A DNA stretch of 5,929 bases from an uncultured Fidelibacterota bacterium (GTDB lineage Bacteria; Fidelibacterota; Marinisomatia; Marinisomatales; UBA8229), in contig CAJXJG010000116.1 in the NCBI GenBank assembly GCA_913054425.1, forward strand, positions 1 through 5,929, given 5' to 3'. Shown here one piece after another: positions 1 through 5,929 of the stretch. Numbering within the stretch: position 1 is the first letter of the stretch; the number at the start of each line of letters is the position of its first letter. The position numbers and the translations under genes were made by a program. The notes under the pieces are model-generated. The model saw nothing but the letters and a program-made list of their open reading frames with translations, was not told the origin of the DNA and ran no database searches.

Positions 1-11
1 TCTTCCATCAC
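1..11 (-). CDS. Possible start of a third operon gene (partial, cut by window edge)
   Basis: After the AAGGTGG site, in-frame GTG (11-9) and ATG (8-6) codons are followed by GAA and the first two bases of another codon. Either could be the start: the GTG has the better spacing, the ATG the better codon. Only three to four codons are visible, so neither the reading frame nor the product can be tested. If real, it would begin 14-17 bp after the preceding stop and belong to the same transcript. Confidence 0.33.
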
Positions 12-18
12 TAATCTA

Positions 19-25
19 CCACCTT
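19..25 (-). promoter_or_regulatory. Putative ribosome binding site of a third gene
   Basis: AAGGTGG on the minus strand directly follows the TAA of the exported-protein gene and is identical to the site in front of that gene. It lies 7 nt before GTG (11-9) and 10 nt before ATG (8-6). It marks a likely next gene in the same operon. Confidence 0.4.
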
Positions 26-250
26 TTATTTTCTAGCTGTAACTTTAGTAATAAAATCGGCGCCCATTCCTGAAAATGCAAGTTTAATCCACAAACAGGC
101 CATCGGTTCAATATATCTTGCCGCCGTCAGATCACCGCTATCGATGGGTATAAAGTCTAATTCTGCCGCGAGGTCCGAAACGATACCTTTCGCAGCGCTA
201 TCGTCACCACATAGATAGATATCGCCTTTCACTCCATCAATAATTGGATT
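26..250 (-). other. C-terminal tail resembling the end of NADPH-dependent F420 reductase-type enzymes
   Basis: The last 74 residues of the exported protein, from NPIIDG (751-756) on, contain a run of features I recognise from the C-terminal part of F420_oxidored-family reductases: a beta strand plus CGDD (IYLCGDDSAAKGIV, family style MFICGDDAxAKxxV), a helix with LAAELDF (family LAxELGF), then PIDSGDLTAARYIEPMACLW (family PVDAGPLxxARYLEPLAMLW), and a final helix with GMGADF (family GxGRDFAFKL). In those enzymes this part follows the NADP-binding Rossmann fold and builds the dimer interface. Here the Rossmann domain is missing, so no redox activity is expected. The native/foreign boundary lies roughly at residues 737-759 (bases 292-224), because NPIIDGV could belong to either side. 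Confidence 0.72.
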
Positions 251-2500
251 TGCCCCTGTCCCCACAGGTTTTGCTGTGGCAAAGTCTAAACCACCTTGGA
301 TTGTATTGTTGGGACTAACAACAGTTCCACCACTAGTAACAGACCAATTTACCACCTTTGCCCCATCGGGGAGAGTATCGCTAAAAGTGACCACATAATC
401 TTCTCCAGTAATGGCTGTAGAAACAACTACCGATGCCTTTACACTTCCATCCGATGCACCGCTGGTGTGAGTCGCTGTAGCCATTGTGCCCGAAGCTGTA
501 AGTGAATCAGTCAATACACCTTCTGGATACTGAGGCCGAAGAGCCATAATTGATAAAGAACTCTCCAGGGTTTTTGGAATTCCAAAGGGGTTATACCCAT
601 AAGCCGTTACCGCAAAATAGTATATACGATTTGTTTTTAAGGGAATTCCATCATTCAGAGCATCCTTCGAGACTGTCAAAGAGCGTTTAATCCCCGAGTC
701 CGAACCAAATTGGGTTCGTATGTTTATGGTTTCACCCAAGGAGGCACTAAAGACATTATCATATATTTCTGTGATACCATTTTTCAGATCATAGGTTGCA
801 ATTCGTTTTTTTGCACCTGTACCAGAAAGCGTTTCTAATTGATAAACATTGTATCCTTCAAATTTGAAAAATGTGTTTTCACCCAGAAAGGATGTATCAA
901 TCGCTGTTACATATTGTACTGTATAAATCACCGAACTGTCTGCATTGGCATAAGATGTATCTAACACAGTATATCCATCCAATAATCCGGCTAATTCACC
1001 TGCGCTGAAATATCCTGTTGCAAAAGTTGTATCAAACGCTGATGCTACGGGCACTTTGTCAATAACATCTTCGATCAAATATGACTCAGAAGCAGCATCC
1101 CATGTGAAGATAATTTCTTCGGGAAAAGTTGTGGCCGTTACTGTTGGTGCTGAGGGTGAAGCAGGAAGCGCAAACTGTATATCATAAGCAAGTTGTGCAA
1201 GCGCATCTACTTGTCTCAAATATGTTACAGACTTTTTAGCAGATCCTGCGGCTGCATGTATAATACCAAATACCACTTCCTGGGAATCCCCTGGGGCCAT
1301 GGTGAACGGACCGGCATTCATAACAAACCGGCGGTCACTGGAAGCATGAGTATCAGAGTCAACATACTCCGTATCATTTGGGCCCGTATCTGATGCAGGA
1401 TCGCCAGGATGAACAAACCTAGACCCACCGGTAACCTCATCTGGGAAAGGTGTACCATCCGCCCGAAGTCCTAACATATAGTTGTATACTTCGATGGCAT
1501 CATTCGGGTCAAAATACACTGGGTCAGGGTTAATGTATTTAACAAAAGAAGACATGGGCAGATTTTTATACCCAGGTTTCTTTTTTCCCATGAACAGGGC
1601 TGTATCTCCAGCAGATTCTACCATTGGACCCTGGAAAAAATCATATCCTACAGCAGGGGTTCCTCCGGAATAACTGGCGTACTCACTATCAACACCATCG
1701 TTCCAGACATAACCAAGACTTAGTGTTGTGTCACAACCTACAAAATCATCACCGGCATCACCCATGTCCGGGTCGGACCAGAGACCAATGAACATATCCT
1801 CAATTGTATTGCCACCTTTGTTAATTGCCAAACCTTTGACAAACATCATATCGCCAAAAACATCAGGACGATCAAATCCAAATATGGTAAACTGAACCTC
1901 TATCCCAAGAGGAAGTGTACCAAAAAGGCCATGACTTCCCGGTGCGCCGTCATTGGCGACATACCACATTACTTGGTCACCGACAAACTCTGGGTGATCG
2001 GGACCAATTGGTAATGGGGAATAAACGCCATCGCCATCCACATCCACCCATGGTGCTCCTAAATCAGTAGGCCAATTTTGGAAATCCTCGTTACTTAATG
2101 GATCTGCCAAATCAGATTTGCTTACTTTGTAAAACTTATGCGCAGCAGCACCGGGGTCTGACCCCCAAGGGCCCGGCATCATTTCAGCAGAATAATCCCC
2201 AGCAGCTGTACGAATTTCACCGTTTACTTTTCCCGCATACCAGATGGAAGATGCATAAACGGAATACGTATGGTTGTCTTTCGGCCATTCCATGCCAGAG
2301 TGACCGGAATAATCAGACACGATTAGTCCATTGTTTTCCATGTCATTTCTAACGCGATTGCCATCAAACTCACCCGTGATTTCCACAAATGATTTATTAA
2401 GGGAAGGTAATTTTATTTTACCCTTTTTATCCTCTGCAAAAACCGGCGTCGCTATGCTGACCGACAATACAATGATTGCAAATTTATTTAAAACTTTCAT
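26..2500 (-). CDS. Large exported beta-rich protein with FnIII-like segments and a reductase-like C-terminal tail
   Basis: An 824-aa protein (numbering from the ATG at 2500). Residues 1-22 are a signal peptidase I signal peptide (MKVLNKF, hydrophobic core, VFA then EDKK); there is no lipobox cysteine, so export to periplasm or surface is inferred. Residues about 35-430 resemble a region I recall from uncharacterised Marinimicrobia/Bacteroidota exported proteins (GMEWPKDNHTYSVYASSIWYAGKVNGEIR with its WP and GKVNGE elements, PWVDVDGDGVY, AVGYDFFQGP, FVMNAGPFTMAPGDSQEVVF). The last of these suggests a beta-sandwich with PGDxxxVxF. FnIII-like sequence starts near 450 (PSAPTVTAT) and continues with FEGYNVYQ (547-554) and YYFAVTAYGYNPFG (627-640). 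Another beta domain spans about 670-755. From about 757 the sequence switches to a helical tail like F420/NADP reductases (separate entry). No T9SS-type C-terminal sorting domain is seen. It sits 20 bp behind the receptor gene, so a receptor-partner role is likely; the function is unknown. Confidence 0.85.
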   Translation of the reverse strand: MKVLNKFAIIVLSVSIATPVFAEDKKGKIKLPSLNKSFVEITGEFDGNRVRNDMENNGLIVSDYSGHSGMEWPKDNHTYSVYASSIWYAGKVNGEIRTAAGDYSAEMMPGPWGSDPGAAAHKFYKVSKSDLADPLSNEDFQNWPTDLGAPWVDVDGDGVYSPLPIGPDHPEFVGDQVMWYVANDGAPGSHGLFGTLPLGIEVQFTIFGFDRPDVFGDMMFVKGLAINKGGNTIEDMFIGLWSDPDMGDAGDDFVGCDTTLSLGYVWNDGVDSEYASYSGGTPAVGYDFFQGPMVESAGDTALFMGKKKPGYKNLPMSSFVKYINPDPVYFDPNDAIEVYNYMLGLRADGTPFPDEVTGGSRFVHPGDPASDTGPNDTEYVDSDTHASSDRRFVMNAGPFTMAPGDSQEVVFGIIHAAAGSAKKSVTYLRQVDALAQLAYDIQFALPASPSAPTVTATTFPEEIIFTWDAASESYLIEDVIDKVPVASAFDTTFATGYFSAGELAGLLDGYTVLDTSYANADSSVIYTVQYVTAIDTSFLGENTFFKFEGYNVYQLETLSGTGAKKRIATYDLKNGITEIYDNVFSASLGETINIRTQFGSDSGIKRSLTVSKDALNDGIPLKTNRIYYFAVTAYGYNPFGIPKTLESSLSIMALRPQYPEGVLTDSLTASGTMATATHTSGASDGSVKASVVVSTAITGEDYVVTFSDTLPDGAKVVNWSVTSGGTVVSPNNTIQGGLDFATAKPVGTGANPIIDGVKGDIYLCGDDSAAKGIVSDLAAELDFIPIDSGDLTAARYIEPMACLWIKLAFSGMGADFITKVTARK

Positions 2501-2505
2501 TTTTT

Positions 2506-2512
2506 CCACCTT
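2506..2512 (-). promoter_or_regulatory. Ribosome binding site of the exported-protein gene
   Basis: Minus-strand AAGGTGG ends 5 nt before the ATG at 2500-2498. An in-frame GTG at 2509-2507 lies inside this site, so the ATG is chosen; the product then starts MKVLNKF, a normal signal-peptide start. The same seven bases recur just after this gene's stop. Confidence 0.65.
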
Positions 2513-2520
2513 CGTTTAAT

Positions 2521-5500
2521 TTAAATACTAACCTGAATGCCAAACCGAATGGTACGGGGTGTTCCCCAACGCCCGGGGGTCGCGAGACGATCAAGGTAAA
2601 GCTGCTCTGCGCCAGGGCCACCATTGGCCTTGGAAATTGCAGGAAATTCGTTTTCTTGACCTTTTATCCAAGTTTGGCCCTCAGCTGATTCCAACCAGGC
2701 ATCGTTTGCCACTTGTCCGCTTCCTTCATAAACAGAGTAAACATTTTCTCTGTTTAGGGCATTTTTTACTATGAGATACACACTGAAATCGGTGCCGCCG
2801 ACATTCAGATTATAGTCTGCCCTTAAATCCATCCGAGCAGTCCATGGTTTCGAACCTGAATTAATGGCTGCTGTAGGAATCCCCCAACCACGGCCAAATA
2901 CTTCGCTTTGGGAAACGGCTGGCGTATAGGCCTTACCACTGCCAAAGGTATAAACTGCATTCACGCCAAACCCTAATGGATTTCTGTAATCCAGAATAAC
3001 ATTACCAGTATGTCGCTGGTCAAAATCTAACCTGTTAATTGTAACTGGGTAGGTACCACCAATCCAAGCTATGGTAAAGTTTTGGCTGGGAGCTGAACCT
3101 GTACCACGTGCTGTCATATAGGAATAATTAACCTGAGCTAAAACGCCCTTAAATCGACGCATGGACAGGCTTGCTGTAAATCCTTGGGTAGTACCATAAT
3201 CTCCATTCATATATTGAGCCCAACTTGTTTTTGCACCATTCATTAACGCCGATTGCCCATCGATAACCTCATGGTTTTTCATCATGAGGTAGTCACGTGA
3301 TTCTTTATAGAAACCTGTGATTTCTACTGCGGCAAACTCACCAATTTGCTGTGCAAAGCCTACTTCGTATTGAGTGGTTCGCTCAGGCTTAATGGCTGGG
3401 TTTTCTGACACTGTCATATTCCCCTGTGTCGCGTTCGCAGTTAATCCGCTATCGGTTAGGTAAACATAAGATAGGGCTGGGGCCTGCATGTAAGTTCCAT
3501 AATTTGCCCGAAAAACAGTACGATCTGTCACCGGAAATGAGAAACCTACTCGAGGGAGAATGGCGCTATAAGTGGCGACATTTTCCCATTTCAAGGAACC
3601 TGTCTGCGTCCCCGATTTATCAATACGGCCTGTTTTAAGGTGAATGTTTCGAAATCCTTCCGCATCACCAACACCATCACCATCTGAATCAGGTGCCATT
3701 GTGTTTGGATTCCATGATTCAAAAGAAAGCCCAACTTGCACAATAACATCTTTCAGCTCAATTTTGTCTTGAATATAAAAACGATTGGTGACGGATTTTC
3801 CAGGCGCAGATCCATGTTTATCGAAACCATAGGCAGATGTTTTTTCACCAAAAATATCATACCCTAAGTTATCAACATAAGCATTGCGGTAGGTATAAAA
3901 GCGCCAGAGATCATAATCTGCTGTATTGATGGTACCATCATTATTTTGATCGCCAACTTCTGCTGTACTCACACTCCCGTCGTGGTTAACGTCCAATAGA
4001 TCTGATTTTTGAGCAATTTCAAACGCCTGAGAAATGCTATAGCGATTGAGTTCCGTATTGTAATACTCAAATCCAGCTTTCATCTCATGAACGCCTACTT
4101 GATTTAAATAATCCAACCGTAAGCCTGTACGGTCTTGAAATGACTGCGTATAGCTACTGCGCTGGGCCCCATAATTGGTTTTATATACCATGTCCTGCAT
4201 AGAAAGTGGGTTTTTACCCGCACTGCGCAGGTAGTAGTTATAACTGCCTGAAGTTGTAGTCCGAACACCGTATTGGTCAAAACTAGACGTCCTCGCATCA
4301 TCCTTTGTCCCCGGCGTGAAATTGTTATTAAAATACCGCTGGGAATAGCTACTTAAACTCGCAATCGCCTTTACATAAGACTTGGGACTCAAACTCATAG
4401 TGGCGTTTAAGTAAAAGACATTATTCAGCGATTCATATTGGTAGCTATTTGCATCCCAGTTAAACGCATGACTGCCATGGGAATACGGATTTGATGTGAA
4501 ATCATAGCGAGCAAAGCCAAGCTTAAAACGGAATGGGCGGAAATCCATCAGCAGGTTCCCCGTAAGCGTTGTTTTTTGATTTGAACCCATACGTTTTTTA
4601 CCGTAAAGACGACGATAGTTAGACCCTAAAATATGGGTCGTGTCATACTTCGCTACACCGGCAGTTAAACTTTCACTATTCGCTTGGTTGTCGCGAATAA
4701 TCCGCTCGTAATGCAAAATGTCATCAGGATAATCTCCTTTTTTCCATGTATAAAGAGTATCATACCCATTGGATACGAATTGGGCTTGAGTAATAATTTC
4801 TCGATCCATAAAAGGAACCGGCGTAAACGATGGTGAAGCATCGTCAGTTTTATCTTGTTCAATCATTGTAAAAAATCGAATATTATTTGTAATGGGGCCG
4901 CCAACACTAATATTAACAAGGTTTTTGCCATAACTATATAATGCATTTGGATCGGTACCGGGAGATGTCGATCCTAAATCAGATAAATATTCGACGGAAC
5001 CGGAGATTTTTTTACCGCCAGAATTAGTGGCAACATTAACAACCCCCCCATTTGCACCACCGTATTCTGCGGAAAAACCACCTGCCTGAAATGAAATTTC
5101 CTGCATACTTTTTTGGGAAAGAGATGCAACCAAGTTGCCCCCCGACCAATCGTTTTTCATTAATACACCATCAACATAATAGGCATTATCTGTTGATCTC
5201 CCACCACGAATGTTTCCACCCACAGCCCCCGCCTGAAGCGCAACAATATCACCAACGTTACGCATAGGTAATGCTTTAACTAGCTCGTGATCTATAATCG
5301 CAGTACTGTTTGTAGCATTCTTCTGAATCAATGGTCGTTCAGCGGTGACAGAAATTTCTTCCCCCTCCACAGCAGCAACTTCAAGGTTGAAGTTCAACTC
5401 CGTAGTTAAGTTCGCATTTACACGAACAGCCTCAACCGCGAGTTTTTTATAACCGATGTATTGTGCTTCTACAGTATAGGTACCCACAGGTACATCCACA

Positions 5501-5676
5501 ATATAATATTGTCCGGAGACATCTGACGCCGCACCATAGGACGTGCCGTCAATTAGAATGTTCGCACCAACAAGTGGCTCTCCATCAGAACTAACTATAC
5601 CACTCAATTTCCCAGACGTTTGTGATAAAAGAAATGCGGGTATCAATAACATCAGTATTAACGTTACTCTTTTCAT
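2521..5676 (-). CDS. TonB-dependent outer-membrane receptor with carboxypeptidase-regulatory-like N-terminal domain
   Basis: A 1051-aa receptor (numbering from the ATG at 5676) expected in the outer membrane, taking up an unidentified ligand with energy from TonB-ExbBD. Residues 1 to about 18 form a signal peptide (MKR, then a Leu/Ile-rich core ending LLSQ). Residues about 20-100 are a carboxypeptidase-D regulatory-like beta sandwich (GxVxxxxGEPLVGANI start, GxYxxxxVPxGxY centre). A TonB-box-like EEISVTAERP at about 106-115 leads into the plug domain (about 115-225: IRGGRSTDNAYYVDG, then GGFSAEYGGANGGVVNVAT). The rest is a 22-strand-type barrel with receptor-typical NPAIKPERTTQYEVGF (759-774), DFDQRH and a closing strand RTIRFGIQVSI. 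That strand ends in Ile rather than the usual Phe/Tyr/Trp. There is no STN domain, so FecR/ECF-sigma control is not indicated, and no SusC signature. Asp-rich calcium-type loops sit at 562-587 and 663-673. It precedes the exported-protein gene by 20 bp. The family is certain; the substrate is unknown. Confidence 0.93.
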   Translation of the reverse strand: MKRVTLILMLLIPAFLLSQTSGKLSGIVSSDGEPLVGANILIDGTSYGAASDVSGQYYIVDVPVGTYTVEAQYIGYKKLAVEAVRVNANLTTELNFNLEVAAVEGEEISVTAERPLIQKNATNSTAIIDHELVKALPMRNVGDIVALQAGAVGGNIRGGRSTDNAYYVDGVLMKNDWSGGNLVASLSQKSMQEISFQAGGFSAEYGGANGGVVNVATNSGGKKISGSVEYLSDLGSTSPGTDPNALYSYGKNLVNISVGGPITNNIRFFTMIEQDKTDDASPSFTPVPFMDREIITQAQFVSNGYDTLYTWKKGDYPDDILHYERIIRDNQANSESLTAGVAKYDTTHILGSNYRRLYGKKRMGSNQKTTLTGNLLMDFRPFRFKLGFARYDFTSNPYSHGSHAFNWDANSYQYESLNNVFYLNATMSLSPKSYVKAIASLSSYSQRYFNNNFTPGTKDDARTSSFDQYGVRTTTSGSYNYYLRSAGKNPLSMQDMVYKTNYGAQRSSYTQSFQDRTGLRLDYLNQVGVHEMKAGFEYYNTELNRYSISQAFEIAQKSDLLDVNHDGSVSTAEVGDQNNDGTINTADYDLWRFYTYRNAYVDNLGYDIFGEKTSAYGFDKHGSAPGKSVTNRFYIQDKIELKDVIVQVGLSFESWNPNTMAPDSDGDGVGDAEGFRNIHLKTGRIDKSGTQTGSLKWENVATYSAILPRVGFSFPVTDRTVFRANYGTYMQAPALSYVYLTDSGLTANATQGNMTVSENPAIKPERTTQYEVGFAQQIGEFAAVEITGFYKESRDYLMMKNHEVIDGQSALMNGAKTSWAQYMNGDYGTTQGFTASLSMRRFKGVLAQVNYSYMTARGTGSAPSQNFTIAWIGGTYPVTINRLDFDQRHTGNVILDYRNPLGFGVNAVYTFGSGKAYTPAVSQSEVFGRGWGIPTAAINSGSKPWTARMDLRADYNLNVGGTDFSVYLIVKNALNRENVYSVYEGSGQVANDAWLESAEGQTWIKGQENEFPAISKANGGPGAEQLYLDRLATPGRWGTPRTIRFGIQVSI
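3658..3690 (-). other. Asp-rich thrombospondin-3-like calcium loop in the receptor
   Basis: Receptor residues 663-673 read DSDGDGVGDAE, matching the DxDxDGxxD pattern of thrombospondin type 3 and similar calcium-binding repeats. It lies about 75 residues after the EF-hand-like pair and follows another predicted strand (VQVGLSFESWNPNT), so it probably belongs to the next surface loop. It is a single copy, so calcium binding is plausible but weaker than for the tandem pair. Confidence 0.55.
3916..3993 (-). other. Tandem EF-hand/dockerin-like calcium loops inside the receptor barrel
   Basis: Residues 562-573 of the receptor read DVNHDGSVSTAE, and 576-587 read DQNNDGTINTAD. Both fit the 12-residue calcium loop pattern DxNxDGxhxxx(E/D), with acidic or Asn residues at 1, 3 and 5, Gly at 6, a hydrophobic at 8 and Glu/Asp at 12. 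Only two residues separate the loops, so this is a compact double site. Its place in the middle of the barrel, between predicted strands, suggests a long extracellular loop. Calcium binding is inferred from the pattern only. Confidence 0.75.
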
Positions 5677-5861
5677 GGGTTTCTCCACTATTAATTAAGT
5701 AAATAAACTTTTATAATATAATTTTTAATTTGTTTTAGGGGCTCTGTATGTACCAAAACGCACGAATCCCCTCTTACCTCTGGCCCGGAAACTAATCATT
5801 ATTTATTGATGTACAAACTTTTTTATTACTGATAATAATGGCGCTTAGGAAGGGGGATAAT
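5677..5861 (-). promoter_or_regulatory. Intergenic region with probable promoter of the receptor operon
   Basis: This 185-bp gap separates the ATPase stop from the receptor start and is the only sizeable non-coding stretch in the window. Its half nearest the receptor is very AT-rich. On the minus strand a TATTAT at 5718-5713 is a reasonable -10-like hexamer about 37 bp before the ATG, but I find no convincing -35 at normal spacing, and no clear Bacteroidota-type TTTG/TAnnTTTG pair. GTACAT occurs twice (5814-5809 and 5753-5748), 61 bp apart. I see no strong GC-rich hairpin followed by T residues, so a factor-independent terminator for the ATPase gene is not supported. The promoter position is therefore only a guess within this region. 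Confidence 0.35.
5683..5686 (-). promoter_or_regulatory. Ribosome binding site of the receptor gene
   Basis: Minus-strand GGAG lies 6 nt before the ATG at 5676-5674. It overlaps an in-frame GTG at 5688-5686 that would otherwise extend the protein by four residues (MEKP). Because the GGAG sits right after that GTG it cannot serve it, so the ATG is the better start. Confidence 0.7.
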
Positions 5862-5929
5862 TTAAAGCATTTCTTGACGGAGACGGTTGGAATTTCCCAC
5901 CACATTTATAGAAGAAAGCGCCATGGCAG
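5862..5929 (-). CDS. Cu(I)-translocating P1B-type ATPase, C-terminal end (partial)
   Basis: Reading the minus strand from base 5927 gives 21 codons (AMALSSINVVGNSNRLRQEM, then L) and a TAA stop at 5864-5862; the two leading bases CT fit a further Ala codon. This matches the end of heavy-metal P-type ATPases, where the last transmembrane helix reads roughly AAMALSSVSVVxNALRLR. The MxxSS motif (here MALSS) is the conserved Cu(I)-binding motif of the last helix in CopA-type P1B-1 pumps; Zn/Cd/Pb pumps have an Asp-containing motif there instead. The family exports Cu(I) from the cytoplasm across the inner membrane using ATP. Only the tail is in the window, so the catalytic DKTGT site, HP motif and N-terminal metal-binding domains cannot be checked. 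The short tail after the arginine pair is usual. It lies 185 bp upstream of the receptor gene on the same strand. The family call is firm for so short a piece; the copper specificity rests on one motif. Confidence 0.82.
   Translation of the reverse strand, partial: AMALSSINVVGNSNRLRQEML

Noticed and set aside
2501..2509. GTG start at 2509 giving three extra residues on the exported protein
   Set aside because: The GTG lies inside the AAGGTGG ribosome binding site, which is 5 nt from the ATG at 2500.
2521..2560. Receptor frame truncated at its C-terminus because the last residue is Ile, not an aromatic
   Set aside because: The final strand RTIRFGIQVSI has the alternating pattern of a closing barrel strand, and the next gene's RBS follows the stop at normal operon distance; only the terminal residue is unusual.
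296..2688. Several plus-strand open frames of 60-84 codons at 296-505, 1193-1393, 1482-1673, 2098-2352 and 2476-2688
   Set aside because: They lie antisense to the two strongly supported genes, have no recognisable domains and biased composition, and show no RBS or operon context; they are shadows of the minus-strand genes.
5052..5267. Plus-strand open frame of 71 codons rich in His and Pro
   Set aside because: It is antisense to the conserved plug domain of the receptor; the His/Pro richness comes from reading the complement of Gly/Val-rich codons.
2521..5676. SusC-type polysaccharide receptor with the next gene as SusD
   Set aside because: The plug reads GGFSAEYGGANGGVVNVAT rather than the SusC-type signature, and the partner has no lipobox and no TPR-rich SusD sequence.
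5677..5688. GTG start at 5688 giving four extra residues (MEKP) on the receptor
   Set aside because: The GGAG ribosome binding site directly follows this GTG and is well spaced for the ATG at 5676; the signal peptide also starts normally with MKR there.
5823..5838. Inverted repeat TTATTA-CTGA-TAATAA as a terminator of the ATPase gene
   Set aside because: The stem is only six A/T pairs and on the minus strand it is followed by A residues rather than T residues, so it is not a credible factor-independent terminator.

Overview
The window carries a compact minus-strand gene cluster, about 94% coding, of moderate G+C. The genes point to a Gram-negative bacterium of the Bacteroidota/Chlorobiota/Marinimicrobia (SAR406) neighbourhood. 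Evidence for this is a TonB-dependent receptor with an N-terminal carboxypeptidase-regulatory-like beta domain but without SusC hallmarks, followed directly by a large exported beta-rich protein with fibronectin-III-like segments. That pairing and wording resemble Marinimicrobia-type genomes. The lineage is inference from protein style; no marker gene is present.

Layout, read in the direction of transcription (right to left). (1) 5929-5862: the last 21 codons of a Cu(I)-type P1B ATPase, recognised from the transmembrane MxxSS motif; it is too short to stand out as an ORF. (2) 5861-5677: a 185-bp AT-rich intergenic region that probably holds the promoter of the next gene. (3) 5676-2521: a 1051-aa TonB-dependent outer-membrane receptor, with a pair of EF-hand/dockerin-like calcium loops and a third Asp-rich loop inserted in its barrel. 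(4) After a 20-bp gap, 2500-26: an 824-aa exported protein of a poorly characterised family. (5) Immediately after its stop, a Shine-Dalgarno-like AAGGTGG and GTG/ATG codons suggest a third gene starting at bases 11-1, cut by the window edge.

The receptor and the exported protein are almost certainly co-transcribed. They probably act together at the cell surface, the receptor importing a ligand with TonB energy and the second protein acting outside the inner membrane. The ligand cannot be read from sequence. The upstream copper ATPase makes a metal link possible but not demonstrated.

The main oddity is the C-terminus of the exported protein. Its last 65-75 residues do not look like a secreted beta protein but like the C-terminal helical part of a cytosolic NADPH-dependent F420 reductase-type (F420_oxidored family) enzyme, without that enzyme's Rossmann domain. 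This reads as an in-frame gene fusion, by deletion or recombination, or as an assembly chimera.
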